Counted from the stretch's first letter, positions 24,285 to 36,532 are shown. The stretch: 64,000 bases of DNA from Maratus speciosus (GCA_963932465.1 CAWVRF010001073.1:1-64000); one strand, 5' to 3'. Numbers and translations are program-made. Notes: a model not told the origin generated them from the letters alone.

Positions 24285-24505
24285 ATAGAAGCGTCTTAAA
24301 TTTAGACACATATGTGACTGAAAAAGAATTTTAGACACTTAAGTGTCTTAATCTGAAAATTAAGACACTATAGATGTCTTAATTTAAGATACATAAGCGT
24401 CTTACTATGACCATGGTGTAAACGAACTGAGAATAATGTCTAAAATATCCGCAAACGTCTTATTTTAAGACACTTCATTGCTTTAAACGTGTCTTAATTT
24501 TAGAC
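24285..24505. repeat. Array of AAGACACTTAAGTGTCTT-type palindromes
   Basis: At least six GTCTTAA/TTAAGACA units alternate in orientation, including TAGACACTTAAGTGTCTTA near 24333. The matching array at the other end uses CAGACA/TGTCTG with the same spacing. Such subterminal arrays often hold transposase binding sites; here that is inference. Confidence 0.65.
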
Positions 24506-24529
24506 GTTTTGATTCTTCCGACGCAATAA

Positions 24530-24543
24530 CCACCAGGGGGCAC
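24530..24543 (+). promoter_or_regulatory. CTCF-like motif
   Basis: CCACCAGGGGGCAC is a close match to the core vertebrate CTCF motif, in a GC-rich island (24519-24570) within AT-rich DNA. One motif by eye is weak evidence of binding; it sits inside the 2.8 kb element. Confidence 0.3.
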
Positions 24544-25689
24544 TAGCACTCCCAGTTGCGCATGCGTTTTAGATGTCTTCGTTCGAAGTGGTATACGTTG
24601 TAATTCAAACAAAGTTTGTTTTTATGTACGCGTGTATTTTAATTCGTTTTTTGCGAAATGTGAAGTACTGTGATTTTAATTCGTATTAACTTGGAGTATT
24701 TATTTATTGAATACATACATCTGACCTGTGTGCTCGACATCAAATGTCTCTTAGAAGCTGTCGTCGATACAAGGGCGGGATAGACACAGAACAGAAGTAG
24801 ACGACGGTTGAAGATTACACCCGGAAATTCTACAAAGCGTGTGCAATGGGCTTAGTGTTAACTCGTATCAATTTATATCAATAATATTGTGTTATTCATC
24901 TTCGTCCTGTCGAAGCTGGCAAAAAAAAAGAAACTTTTGTCTGGCGGGTCCTGTTTTTAGGATGAAACATCTCATTCTTTAAATATGGCTAGTCGGATGT
25001 ATTATGGGATTACCTTTTAAACTGATGAAAGTCTTTCTCCCTCACTGTGGTTGTGGTAGTTTTTAAAATTTCAAATCGAGGAATATTTCTTACCTCTTGC
25101 AGCAACTCAAGTAAGTTTCTTTATAGTAGTAAAATTAGTGTATTTTATGATTTTATTTATTGTACTAAACAAAATCCTGCATGAAATTTAATTAGTTTTG
25201 AATCTGTTCGCAAAAAACCCCACTAATTCTAGAAGTATATATTTTTAAACTTATGACGTTCTTTTTTATTACGAATTATATATTCAATGTCAGTTCTTAG
25301 TTTCAACGGATAATTTTTATCTCGCAGTAAATGACGGCCACAAGGAAGTAAAGAAAAAAAAACTTTGAAAGATGACCTAATGCTTTCTTACTTCCTGGCA
25401 TAAAACCGCAGATTAAAAAAAGATAAATAAAGTAAATGAGACTGCTCTATTATATGAAGCTGCCTGTAAAAATATACATATGCATTTGATTTGCAATCAA
25501 CTCTAATACTGATTTTTTTATTATTTTTAATAAAAAAAGTAATTTGAAATTTATAATGGGAAAAAGTAAAAACCTCTAACTAGATTTCGTATTTAAAATT
25601 GTGGTAACTTCATTTATATGCACTTATACGAAAAATACAAAAATGACAGATGTTACTGTATATATTTAAGACGAAAGAAGTTTGGAAAT

Positions 25690-26895
25690 CATAAGTTATT
25701 TTTTCCTCATGTTTTTAATATAGAATATGTACTTATTTGTTTTTATTGATAGTTGAATAGCTTTTGTGAGTACCCTCTGATCTACATAAAAACTTGCCCA
25801 TGTGGAAATATAAATTTTTTAAAAACATAATTTTTAAATAAGTATTTTCATTTTTTTTTTTTTTTTGGGGGGGGGGGGGGGATTTTGCATGAATTTTTGT
25901 AAAGCTGATATCTTAAATCTTGCACTGATTATAATGAAAGTTTTGAACTTTTAGAGTAGGACAAGTTTAAAAACGCAAATATATTTAACAAAATACCAAA
26001 GTCATTTTTTCCCCAATGTTATTAAAGTAGAATATTTATTTATTTATTTTCATTATTCATAGTTAAATGGCTGTTGTGATTATCAAGTGATGTATATGTA
26101 AAATTGCCTATGTGGCAATATATTTTTTTATATTTTCATTTTTTTTTGGGGGGGGGGGGGGATTTTTGCAATTTTCGTACATCTGATATTTTAAATCTTT
26201 TTCCACATTCAACCGAGTATAATAAATATTTTGAACTTTTAGAGTAGGACAAGATTATGAAATATATATATATATTTATCTATGTACCTTAAAAGCACTT
26301 AATAGCGAACACTTCGGGACCGCGGAATTTGTCCGATAATTGGAGATGTCTACTTTTTTGAGGTAAAAATATACAAATATGTATGTCTGCTGATTAAAAA
26401 AGTATTCGTTAAATAGAGGTGTTCGCTATTCGAGAATGTCCATTAACCCCCACAACGGATACTCCCGAATACCGGACATCTCAATTTAGACAACTATAAT
26501 GCAGGGTTGCGTTTTTTGCAAAAGTACTTCTTGATTAAAGGAAGGGCAAACTGGGAAGTGCCCCGTCCCCCTACGACTGTAGTGCCCCCAAATTTGATGT
26601 GCAATATTTGTAAAGCTTATATTTTAAATCTATTTCGAAATTGTACTGATTATAATCAATATTTTGAACTTTTAAAGTAAAATAAGGTTAAAAACAAAAT
26701 AAATTTAAAAAAATCTAATATTTAGATAAATATTTTTTGTTTTTTAATCTTGTTCTACTCCTGAAGTTCAAGATATTGATTATAATCAGTACAATGTCGT
26801 AAAAGATTTAAATTATCAGCGTAACGAAAATTGTATACCAAAACTGAGAGCACCAAAAAAATCAGGCTGTATTGGGGGGGGGGGGGGGGGGCAGG
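25690..26895. repeat. Diverged 300 bp tandem units with T/G homopolymers
   Basis: Units begin near 25693 and 26002 (TTATTTTTTCCTCATG, TCATTTTTTCCCCAATG); each has a poly-T then poly-G run (G15-16 at 25866-25881, G14 at 26148-26161) and ends TTTTGAACTTTTAGAGTAGG. A partial third unit lies at 26595-26700 and a partial inverted one at 26745-26895 with an 18-base G run. They belong to the 2.8 kb element. Confidence 0.65.
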
Positions 26896-27109
26896 ACCAC
26901 AGCCAAATATTTTTCCAGGATTCAACGTGGTCAAACATGGCTACGTATGATGCTTACAAAAAAATGGATGCGATTCAGACGTTTGAAGTGTCTGAAATTC
27001 AGACGCAAAAAGTGTCTGAAAAAATTCAGACATTTTAAAATGTCTGAAAATTGAACACTCCATTTCAGACACTTAAGTGTCTGAATTTCAGACATTTTAA
27101 TTTAGAGTG

Positions 27110-27250
27110 CGAGTCTTGTATTTCCAAGTAACTACGTAAATACGGCTTAGGTTCGCTTAGAAAGACCCCCACGAAGGGCACTCTCCCCCTGGGCCTATAT
27201 CGCTCGAGCAGATAATTGGCCGTCAAAAATCAACCAATCAACCAACCAGT
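27110..27250 (+). repeat. Likely SINE, 3' part
   Basis: GAGTCTTGTATTTCCAAG leads into GGGCCTATATCGCTCGAGC and a CAACCAATCAACCAACCA tail, the layout of an arthropod SINE end. It follows directly on the right end of the 2.8 kb insertion, so it is probably the continuation of the 24160-24276 part. A separate SINE cannot be excluded. Confidence 0.5.
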
Positions 27251-27490
27251 TTTCTCAAAATGAGAATTTTCGCCGAGTGAGTAAGTTCAAAATGCTCTAT
27301 GCGTCTTAATTTTATACTAATTTTCATAAGTCTTCGTGATACTGTTGTTGAGATACTTTATTACAAAACTTGCTATTAATATGTGCACATTATTTCATAG
27401 TAATGTAAAAAAAGTAATATTTTATAATTGAATTTTTTCCGAAATGATCAATATTATATGTTTTATAATTTTTTTCTGCCAAGGTACTTA

Positions 27491-28106
27491 GGGGTCATCC
27501 ACAAATGATGTCACGCTTGAAGGGGGGGGGGGGGAATTGGGTTCATGAAATTGTGACAGTTTGCGACAAGGGGGTAGGAGGGGGTAAGAAGAAGTGTGAT
27601 ATCACACATTTTGGTTAAAATAAAAGTTTTAAAAATCAGCAGATTAAATTTTAAAGTTACTTTGAAATTAAAGTATTTTGTGTTCATACAGTAAAGATAA
27701 CATTTAAAACCAAATATATTAAATTCCATTTCAAATTCCAAAATACTACTGTTTTTAATTGTTCTTTCATATTAATCTTTTATTATTATTGTATATTAAT
27801 TATGTTTTTTGTTACAAATCTTAATCTTATTTCATACAAAATAAGTACACGAATCATTTTTATTATCATGCTCACAAATGTCATTAAAACACATAGTCAA
27901 AAGTTTCTAAATAAAATTTGTAATAAGATCCTATAACATAGCACTTTGTTTTTGGAACTGCAAGTATATTTTTATGCAATATAACGTGGGCATGTGACAA
28001 GAGGGGGGGGGTAGGGGGGATGGTGAAGTGTGACACTTTGTGACAAAGGGGGTGAGGGGGGTCAAACATATTTTAAAAAAGTGTGACATCATATATGGAT
28101 GACCCC
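27491..28106. mobile_element. PIF/Harbinger-like MITE, 616 bp
   Basis: Left end GGGGTCATCCACAAATGATG and right end CATATATGGATGACCCC are inverted, flanked by TTA at 27488-27490 and 28107-28109. A 3 bp TTA duplication fits PIF/Harbinger. Subterminal regions are G-rich (G13 at 27522-27534; G-runs at 28002-28062) and repeat GTGACA/GTGTGACA. Small minus-strand frames here are products of the G-runs. Confidence 0.82.
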
Positions 28107-28384
28107 TTAGTACAATTTAAAAATGTATACCAATTTTTGATATAATATCGTAAAGCTATCCTAAAAAAAAATTAAAAGTTTCTGAAACAAAATTTAATGC
28201 GCATGGAGCATTTTTAATTTGTATCATAAATTAGCATATTATTAATAAATTACTCATTTGCATATTAATATTTTTTAATCAAATGGAGAAATTTCCTTAA
28301 TTATTGCACACATTGTATGTGCATTAAATTTCAAAACAATTGATCAAAAATTGTAGAAAATGTTTTTGAACGTCCACTGTCGCC

Positions 28385-28608
28385 TTAAATTTCAAAAAAG
28401 TTATCTGAAATGGAGAAGACTAAAAGTCAATTTCATTTGATACTGGTGTTTAGTAAACTGTTCAAAAACGCAGGTATTAATTGTTTTATTTTTGGTATTT
28501 TTCCATTTCCTTTTTCAACGTTTCAAAGTGCTTTTATCAGCAATTTTTAGAAAACAAACAGTAAGGCTTCAATGGATTAATTAGATTCAAACTCAAATAC
28601 GATATTTC

Positions 28609-28646
<38 letters not shown>
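28385..28646. other. AT-rich stretch and AT microsatellite
   Basis: Ends in an (AT)n tract, 28611-28646, which abuts the next MITE. Nothing else is supported. Confidence 0.5.
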
Positions 28647-28648
<2 letters not shown>

Positions 28649-29031
28649 TCGCGTATAAGTGGACTCGCGTATAAGTCGACCCCGTAACTTTCGGATGCAA
28701 ATTTTGGAAAAAATCAAAAACTCGCGTATAAGTCGACCCCTTAACTTTTTACTTCAATTTTGCACAAAATCAAACCAAAGATTTCACTTTCTAATGCGAA
28801 AAGCTAGTAAGTAAACAGAAACAAATCATTAATTTTTTTTTAAATGATGAATTATTATTATTTGTATATTTTATATATTATTTTTTTATTAATACACATA
28901 AAAAGCCATAATTTTTTAGTATTCGAAGTTTTTATTTTTGATTTTTAACTAACTCGCGTATAAGTCGACCCCCCAAATTTGCTTACCGAAAATTGTCAGA
29001 AATTCCTCGACTTATACGCGAGTATATACGG
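28647..29031. mobile_element. pogo/Tigger-like MITE
   Basis: The right end reads CGACTTATACGCGAGTATATACGG followed by TA; in parts, CGACTTATACGCGAG mirrors CTCGCGTATAAGTCGACC, which occurs at the left (28648, 28663) and again at 28721 and 28953. The left tip has merged with the AT microsatellite. Such CTCGCGTATAAGTCGA ends with TA targets are known from pogo-type MITEs. Confidence 0.65.
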
Positions 29032-29041
29032 TATATATATA

Positions 29042-31442
29042 TATAAATTTATTTATTTATATTTTTCTCTTTACAAATTTCTATATCATTTACTCATCAC
29101 ACTCTGAACTGTTTTGAAAATAAATCCTTGTCGTGAGAATGTATTCTGTAAATTCATTTAAACATAATTTGCTTCATTCTGCTATAGCATTTTTTAAAGA
29201 ACATCTTTCATAAAACGTATCTAGTGTGATTCTTTTTAAGTAAAATAAAAGACTTTAGCACTTAGAGTGCGAATCCATACAATAAGACTACATGTCACAA
29301 AAAGAGAAAGCCATTTAAAATGCGAACTTTAAAACATTAGCTTAATGTATTTAAAGTGCTTTATATACATGCTAACAATGCATATATTTTAAAATGGATA
29401 CTAATGGTTTCAGATTATTATGTTAAAATTACGCTCACAAAAGACGTTTCTAAATTTGAAAAGTTTAAGATAATGGATGAAGAAAGTATACCATATCCAA
29501 TTTTAACATACGTGTTAATGCTACCTGACGTTTAAGGTTAATTATACAATGTACGTATATTAAACTATTCACAACGAGTAAGAGACAAATATCCTGCATA
29601 TATGTTAGTGAATGTGACAAGTATAAATATTTTAATAAATTTTCAAATTATGTCATCTTTACGTTTTAAATGTTTTTTACTTAAAATTTTGCATTGTATT
29701 GAAGTAATAAAAATAGTCATGCTGTTTATATATTTATAGTGCTTCGGAATAAAATTTAAAAATTTAATTTTTGATACATGTTTTTTTAAATTAGTGATAT
29801 GATTTTTGAGTATAATGCGTAAACATGTAAAAAAGAAAAAAAAAATACTGTGTCGTGGAATTTATTTCATTCTAATGCACTTAAGAGACAGCAACTGAGT
29901 ATACGTTAAGTTAGTTTATTATCTATTCTACGTATATAGTCAATAGTTTTTATATTTATGTCACAATTATTAGATATTTTTTTGTCTGTTTTATGTTTCT
30001 TCTTTTTGATATCATACCTGCAAGCGCACACATTAACATACACGCACATACATGAAGTGTATTTCTACACAGGGTGATTATGAATAGATTAATGAGAGAC
30101 ACTTCCAATTTCATATGGCTTCAAACAAAGGATTGTTTTCAGGAATGTTATATAATTTACAAATGGATGCACATCTATCATTATCTAAACATTATTTCAT
30201 TCATTAACAGATAGTCACCTTTTTCTAGAACTTATATTTACAAAAATATTGTTCTGTGTCGAAGAATACAAGTACAAAAAGTCTTTCTCTCGCTCCCCTC
30301 ACTCCTTTTACTTTCTGCCTGTAATAAAAAAATTAATAAAAATTGAAGTTTTAGTAAAATCCCGTTTTTTGTCCTATAATCTTTTATATTTGCTGAATTC
30401 TGTTTATAATAAACAGCAGATCTTTATTTTACAGAATAATGCAGGACAATGCTAAGCAGAATATGTATGGAGTGGACAAAGAGTCCACAATGTTTATTAA
30501 AACTATTTTTTTCTGCCTAAAATCTATTTGTTTACATGCAGGTTGCACAAAATGTGGCACAAATTGGCTTTGTTTTATAGATCTCCAAGAAAATCTCCAA
30601 GATTTTAAGATAGTATTATGCAAATGCTTATTTTTATTGTCAAGGCTTCATGTTTCAAAATTTAATCCCTATTTTTTATTCATCAAAAATTCTTTTTTGG
30701 TGACTGTTTACATACAGTAGAAAAAGTTTCTTTATATTGTTTTATAACTTCCGAATTATTTAGAATTTTTTAAGTTATTAACTTTTATATCGAAAGAGGT
30801 TTCCCTCTTACAACTATCCCATATACAATAATAATAAAGATAATAGGTGCAATAAAATAATAAAGATAATAGGTACAAAAACATAATAAAGATAATAGGT
30901 ACAATAAAATAATAAAGGTAATGGGTACAACATAAAGATATACTAATGAAATAATTTTGATAAATGCAAATATTTTGTTTACGTATTTACTTGTCGAAAT
31001 ACTTTGAATTTAATATATTTAATTAAAGAGTATTTGATTTTTATAGCACAGCTGCTATAATGGAGTTCAAAAAAGAAAACAAAAGGAAATTCTTTTCAAA
31101 AATGAGATTGTATACTACTTTTTTCTGTCATTAAAATTTTAATTAATGAAATTCTTCTTTCTTTATTTCTTTTGGAGACAGAAAAAAATAATTTCTTTTA
31201 GATTGAAGCAGTTGTATTTTACTAAGTTTATTCACCATGATTACATGACTTAGCCATGATTATTTTTCACGTAGAAATTTAAACAGCGAAGTCAACAATA
31301 ATCTATCAAATAAAAGTAATTTAAAAAGTACGGAATGGAGATATCAAAAACACTTTTGATAATCAATTTACTTCATTTTTTCATTTTGAAATATTGAAAT
31401 GTATCATAATTTACTGCAAAATTATAATAATAGTAAATGAAA
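29042..31442. other. Long AT-rich stretch, no supported gene
   Basis: Open frames of 64-93 codons at 30249-30720 overlap on both strands and show no domain. CAGGGTGATTATGAATAGA at 30071 looks like one mariner-type MITE end without a partner. A degenerate tandem repeat (ATAATAAAGATAATAGGTAC, 4 units) lies at 30823-30945. Confidence 0.4.
30823..30945 (+). repeat. Minisatellite, about 30 bp units
   Basis: About four copies of ATAATAAAGATAATAGGTAC with 8-13 base spacers. AT-only sequence expansion; no function seen. Confidence 0.7.
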
Positions 31443-31444
31443 TA

Positions 31445-32165
31445 CAGTCATCCATCGACTTACAGAATACTCAACGTATGTAAATTCGCGCTTACGTAAG
31501 AAATTTCGAAAATTACATTTATGACTATACCAGCGCGTTTGATACGCATTTGCATACTTTTGATAATTGTTCTAATAATAAAGCATGCAGATAAAAACCT
31601 CAACAATAATATAGTTTTTTATGTTAGATATAGTTATAGTTTTATTGGGATATACAATCAAATCTTTAACAAAATAAAACACAAATATGATTATAATGAG
31701 CCAAAAAAAAAAAAAAAACTATGTTTAATCATCACAAATTTGTTGCTGAATTCAAATCATAACGAAACCTAATTTTAAACTTTCGTTGAAGAGGAACAGC
31801 GTATTTTTTCTTCCAGCTTAAAGCTGTTCGTTTGATGTAGATTCAAAATTGATATAAATTAATTCAGCAATATTAAATTTATAAATCCCATATTCCACAA
31901 GATACTTTTAATATGAAAAGTGTTTTTTGAAATTTGTTTTTATATTTTTTCATACTTTTGTAATTTATATCCAAGTAAATACCGCTGCATGCTACTTTAT
32001 TTATAAAATAATGATGTGCAAATATTGTATATGTTATGTATATATATATATATATATAATAAATATTGTAGGTTCTAACGAAATTTTACACAAGGAATTT
32101 ACAAATTCGACTTACGCAAAAGCTTACTAAACGCATTACTTAAGTAAGTCGAGGGATGCCTATAG
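31445..32165. mobile_element. pogo-like MITE, about 720 bp
   Basis: After TA (31443-31444) comes CAGTCATCCATCGACTTAC; the right side reads GTAAGTCGAGGGATGCCTATAG before TA (32166-32167). GCATCCCTCGACTTAC-type ends with TA duplication are typical of pogo/Tigger derivatives. The two small frames inside are AT-driven. Confidence 0.72.
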
Positions 32166-32167
32166 TA

Positions 32168-33056
32168 AAAAATATAACATTGTCTGCAGAAAACTTACTA
32201 TGCAATTAATATGAAAAAGAGTAAATTAAGAAGAAAGATACAGAAAACTTATAAAAAAATTGCATAAATATTTCAGTTAATCAAATTCGTTTTACCTAAT
32301 TAATACGTAAAATTCCCATTTTACGTTAAAATATTACTGTCTTTGCAGAAACATCTCACCATTTTTTTTTTTTTTTTAAGTAAAAAAATCCAGATGGCGG
32401 GGCGAAAAGTAGATCTGATAAACTGTTATTTTTATTAATTATATGTTTCAACTTTTAAAACTTTTAATTATTTACTATAAAATTACTATGAAAAATAATA
32501 TATTAACCAGAAAGAGACAATTTAAAATAATAAGTTATTTTATTGTGGCCATTTAATATTAAAACTGTGTTCTCATTTAAAATTTTAAGATAATAAAACT
32601 AATTTTTCACAGGACCTGTTTCACCTACATTAAACATATGACTATCTCAGCAGCTGGCTATTCAAAACAAACCCATTTAAAAGGCACGAGACACAAAATA
32701 AAGAGAGTGAAAACATTTGTGTTAACAAATTATCTCTTCCAAACTTTTAAAATGCGCCGTTTTCTTCATCGCAGAGTAAGCGAGGGCTTTTTTTAGCACG
32801 CTACTGAAATTTTGATGCACCTGGAATTACCGGAGCAGTATTTCGCAGACGCGTAACTTGTTACTCATATATCACGCAGTGTAACTGCACAAACTAGAAC
32901 ACAGCTTTTCCAGCTTTTTTGTGTGTGTGTGTTGGGTGGAAGACAATGGGGCTCGTAAAGGTAAAGTATACGATTTAATGAACGTGCAACAACTCCCTAT
33001 GATCCAAAACGTTCTCTTGAAGAGGGAATTCCGAAAACTAAATTACAATAAGAAAT
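32168..33056. other. AT-rich stretch without recognised feature
   Basis: A poly-T run at 32364-32378 and a (GT)n at 32920-32930. No gene supported. Confidence 0.35.
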
Positions 33057-33058
33057 TA

Positions 33059-34783
33059 AGGTTTTTTGGGGTAACTGGAACCACGAGGTAACTGGGCCAT
33101 AGGCTATTTTATAAAAAAACTGTTGGTGTTTTTTAAGTTTTAGCTTTTGTGAGCAATGCCCCTTTATCTCTACTTCCTAAAACAATGTGCATCAACTCAA
33201 TCATAACTCTTACTTTGTTGTGATAGGTTGTCAAAAACTTACGTTTCTTTTTTTAAAAACAACGTCAATATGGTTGAACTTCCTCGGATTTTTATTAAAA
33301 TACTGTAAGTACTTTTATTAAACAATCTTTTTTTTTAAAGATTAGACATATAACTACATTAATATTATTAGGTATCTATTCATATTTACTTCATGTTTTA
33401 AACGTAAGACCGGTGTCCCAGTTACCCCATAAATGTTTCAAGAATGGGATAACTGGGACATGTATCCGGGTTAACTGGGCCATGCTGGATCCAGTTACCC
33501 CAATAGTTATAAATAATTTTTTTTTTGTGTAATAATTCTCTTACTACGGGAAGTAAATTTCTCCATTGGTTTTTGCTCACAATAAACATAATGATAGAAT
33601 ACCTTATTAAAATAACGTAATGAAAATTTTTAAAAAAGCATATTGAATGGTATCAAACCAAATTTCTTGACCCCTTGAGAGGCGGTGATGCCGTTATGGC
33701 ATCACTTAATTGTAATTCCTAATTGCCACATTGGCACCTAAATTTCATAATTAAAATTTAACCTTTATTAAGTACGCGAAAATATACTTTTATATGTTTT
33801 CAGATAGATTTTCTTGTAAATATTGGTGTCATTAAATTATTTCAATATTTTACGAATGCAAGTACCTTGCCACTGACAGCCAGATAGCCAGACCTTGACA
33901 TTGTACTATACACAGGGGCCGCATTCTATAGGCATAGCTGCCAATTTTTACGCTTTCTTGCTACCACTAAAATTTAATAGAGATTTTCGTTTCGTTTAAT
34001 CATAAGATTTCGACGGTTAAACAAGACAACATTTACTATAATATTTTAGTGGTAAGAGGAAAGCGTAAAAGCTGGAAGCTATGCTATAGGGAATCTTTTA
34101 TCGTCCCTACCACTATTTTGAAAATAATATCTTCATCGCACCTTTCTTTAAGGAACAATAAAATTTTTCCTATATAATGCGACCCCTGGATAAAGATAAA
34201 GTACTTAAGTACTTACGTAGCCTTTTGTTCAGACATTTACCTTGCTATTTTTTCCTTAAAATACCCATGTGACTTTTATACTTATTATCTATACTAAAGA
34301 ACATAAGTACTTACTTAAGTTTTATATTTTTGGTATAAATAAATCTAATATTTTCACTTTTAGTGCTTTTTTTAGGCACACTGACAGCAAATGTTTCCCT
34401 TACAATGCTGTTTATTGACATATAATTTACATGATCTGTCTGGTTTAAATTTTTTTAAGTTGTTTACGCTTTTTCAAACAGGACCTGATATCCGATATGA
34501 AAAAATATAAACGCTTGTGGAACATAGACCCCCCCTGGTCCAGTTACCCCATTTTTTGGGGCAACTGGACCCATGAGGAAAGAAAGATGAAATATGCATA
34601 TTTTTGTATTTTTAAATATTAAAATGTAATTTTGAGCATTTCTCTCTTATAGAGGGAACCTAACTGAACACATTTACAGAACTTCAGACTTTAATTGAAA
34701 TGAGCATTAGCTTTTTGAAGCTGAATTGTCAGAAGCTCCAGAGTCACATTGTAAAATCATGTCCCAGTTGCCCCAACTAACCT
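33059..34783. mobile_element. TA-flanked element with GGGGTAACTGGGAC repeats
   Basis: Ends are AGGTTTTTTGGGGTAACTGG and, inverted, AGGTTAGTTGGGGCAACTGG; TA flanks both sides (33057-33058, 34784-34785). Inside, the motif GGGGTAACTGGGAC or its complement recurs at about 33086, 33415, 33446, 33468, 33491, 34537 and 34558. No transposase could be read. Architecture suits a Tc1/mariner or pogo relative. Confidence 0.65.
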
Positions 34784-35440
34784 TACTTTCCGCAGTAAAA
34801 TGTAAATATAAACAACGTTTAAAGCACCCAAACACTTTATTTCTTGTTTCAAACTACTTTCGGTATACGTAGCCTAACGCCATCAGTGCAAAATAAGAGT
34901 GCTCAGTAAAAGAGAATTGCTGAAATATACGTAGAAAATGCGGATTGAATGATAAAGTTTATTGGTCAAAACAATCACAGGACATTTTAGAAAACAGCCA
35001 ATGTCAGAGAAGTGGATTCAAAGATAAAGTTTATTAGCCAATAGAATTCTTACAGGAAATTTTTAGAAACGGGTTATATAAGCGAATTTAAGGGTAAAGT
35101 TCATTGGCCAATATAATTTCAGAAAAGTTTAGAGAACAGACAATAAGATGTAATAAATATAATGCGAAAACATGCAAATGGAATTTATGAACAAGAATGT
35201 TTTTATAACCTAATTTTTCCAGCAATCTGAAAACGGAGGAATAGCAAAATCACAATTAACAATATTTTAAAGATTTTTATGAATATGGAATGCTTCAATA
35301 AAGTCATGTTAATGAATTGAATTCGGTTTTGAGATAATTTTTGCGGCGCTAAATTTAAAAATGTGATTCATTTTCCAGCATTGTTTATCAATGGCAGATT
35401 TGCTAATTTTTTCTTTCTTCTTTCTTGAGATCTTTAATTC

Positions 35441-35486
35441 AAAACTTTATGCTGCGCTTGGTTTGTCCAATATAAGAAATACCACA
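35441..35486 (-). pseudogene. Penelope GIY-YIG fragment, left arm
   Basis: Minus strand reads CGISYIGQTKRSIKF followed by a stop, the core of the GIY-YIG endonuclease of Penelope-like elements (CGxxYIGQTKRSL). The endonuclease would nick target DNA for reverse transcription. Only the motif survives. Confidence 0.78.
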
Positions 35487-35760
35487 CTAACAACTTATAC
35501 CGTAGTTTGGAGAAAGTAGGTTTATTAGCAGGGGTAAAAAATATCTGAAGTCAAATTTCCTAATATTATGGAGACATAAAATCTGGATTTGGAAAAGAAA
35601 GGTAAAACGATGCTATTATTTGGAGAAAGAGATTTACATCCTCGTTCCTCAAGTTCACGTAAATCTCCTTAGCCAAATAATAGCATCATTTTAACTTTCT
35701 TTCCCAAGTCAAGCTTTTACATCGGTAAAATCCTTAGGCAAATACCCTTACTTCAGAATA

Positions 35761-36080
35761 ATGTTCACACCTGCTAATAAACTTACTCTCGCCAAACTGA
35801 AAGAACCTATTGAAATATCCAATTCCTGTAGTATCTGTAGAATAAAGTTTCAATGTGGTCTTCCTTATATTTGTCAAACCAAGCGCAGTTTAAAGTTTCG
35901 CGTTAAAGAGACAAACAATATGTTCAGAAAGAAGAAATTAACAAATCTGCCATTCCTAAATATTGCTCGAAAATGAATCACATTTTTGACTTTTGCGGCG
36001 CAAAAATTGTCTCAAAATCCAATTTCATTCATGAATATGACTGTGTTCAAGCATCCCATATTTATAAAAATCTTAACCAC
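35761..36080 (+). pseudogene. Penelope GIY-YIG endonuclease remnant, right arm
   Basis: The 71-codon frame 35761-35976 contains CGLPYICQTKRSLKFRV, the GIY-YIG core with a Gly-to-Cys change, after a Cys-rich SCSICRIKF, matching the usual CSCG lead-in. Beyond its stop, other frames continue as HIFDFCGAKIVS and EYDCVQASHIYKN, which resemble the C-terminal tail of Penelope proteins. The reverse transcriptase domain is missing, so this is a 5'-truncated copy. It is the mirror of 35441-35486. Confidence 0.78.
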
Positions 36081-36532
36081 TTCACCGGCAGCAAGTATAT
36101 GAAAACAGTGCTTTTACCCCGACTTATCTCGGAGAAAACGTTGAAGTAAATATTGTTAATTGTATTTTGCTATTCATCCATTGTAAGATTGCTGGAAAAA
36201 TTATATAAAAAACTCTTGTTCCTAAATTCCACTTCCATGTTTTCACATTACATTTATCATATCTTATTGGCTGTTCTCTAAAATTTTCTGAAATATTATT
36301 GGCGAATAAACTTGATCTTTGAATCCGCTTACATGGCCCGTTTCCTAAAATTTCCTATCGTAATTCTATTGACTAATAAACTTTATCTTTGCATCCACTT
36401 TTCTTACATTGGCTGTTTCCTAAAATTCCCCGAAATTTTATCGGCTGATAAGCTTTATTATTGAATCCTCTTCTCCTCCATATACATATATAAGCAATTT
36501 TCTTTTCTGAGCAATCACATTTTGCACTAATG

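Larger units (their letters stand above)
24277..27109. mobile_element. 2.8 kb element with palindromic GTCT arrays at both ends
   Basis: The left end CACTGCAAATAGAAGCGTCT and the right end (complement) CACTCTAAATTAAAATGTCT are similar terminal inverted repeats, both followed by AAATT.AGACAC. Each end carries an array of AGACAC/GTGTCT palindromes (24285-24505 and 26965-27095). It interrupts a SINE. Length and CACT ends would suit a hAT-like or related DNA transposon, but no clear target duplication was found and no transposase is visible. Confidence 0.6.
23937..28384. mobile_element. TTAA-bounded element hosting nested insertions
   Basis: Left end after TTAA (23933-23936) reads GGCGAAAGTGGACATTCAAAA; the right end reads TTTTTGAACGTCCACTGTCGCC before TTAA (28385-28388); these parts (GGCGAAAGTGGAC, GTCCACTGTCGCC) are inverted with one mismatch. 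The element's own DNA is roughly 23937-24150, 27250-27487 and 28110-28384; the rest is a SINE, a 2.8 kb element and a PIF-like MITE. TTAA duplications occur in piggyBac and Kolobok groups; GG rather than CC termini leave the group open. Confidence 0.65.

Noticed and set aside
28611..28646. AT tract as a CRISPR-like or satellite array
   Set aside because: Plain dinucleotide microsatellite; no spacers. No CRISPR array anywhere in the window.
30249..30720. Overlapping 64-93 codon frames
   Set aside because: Both strands open, no motif, no start or splice context.
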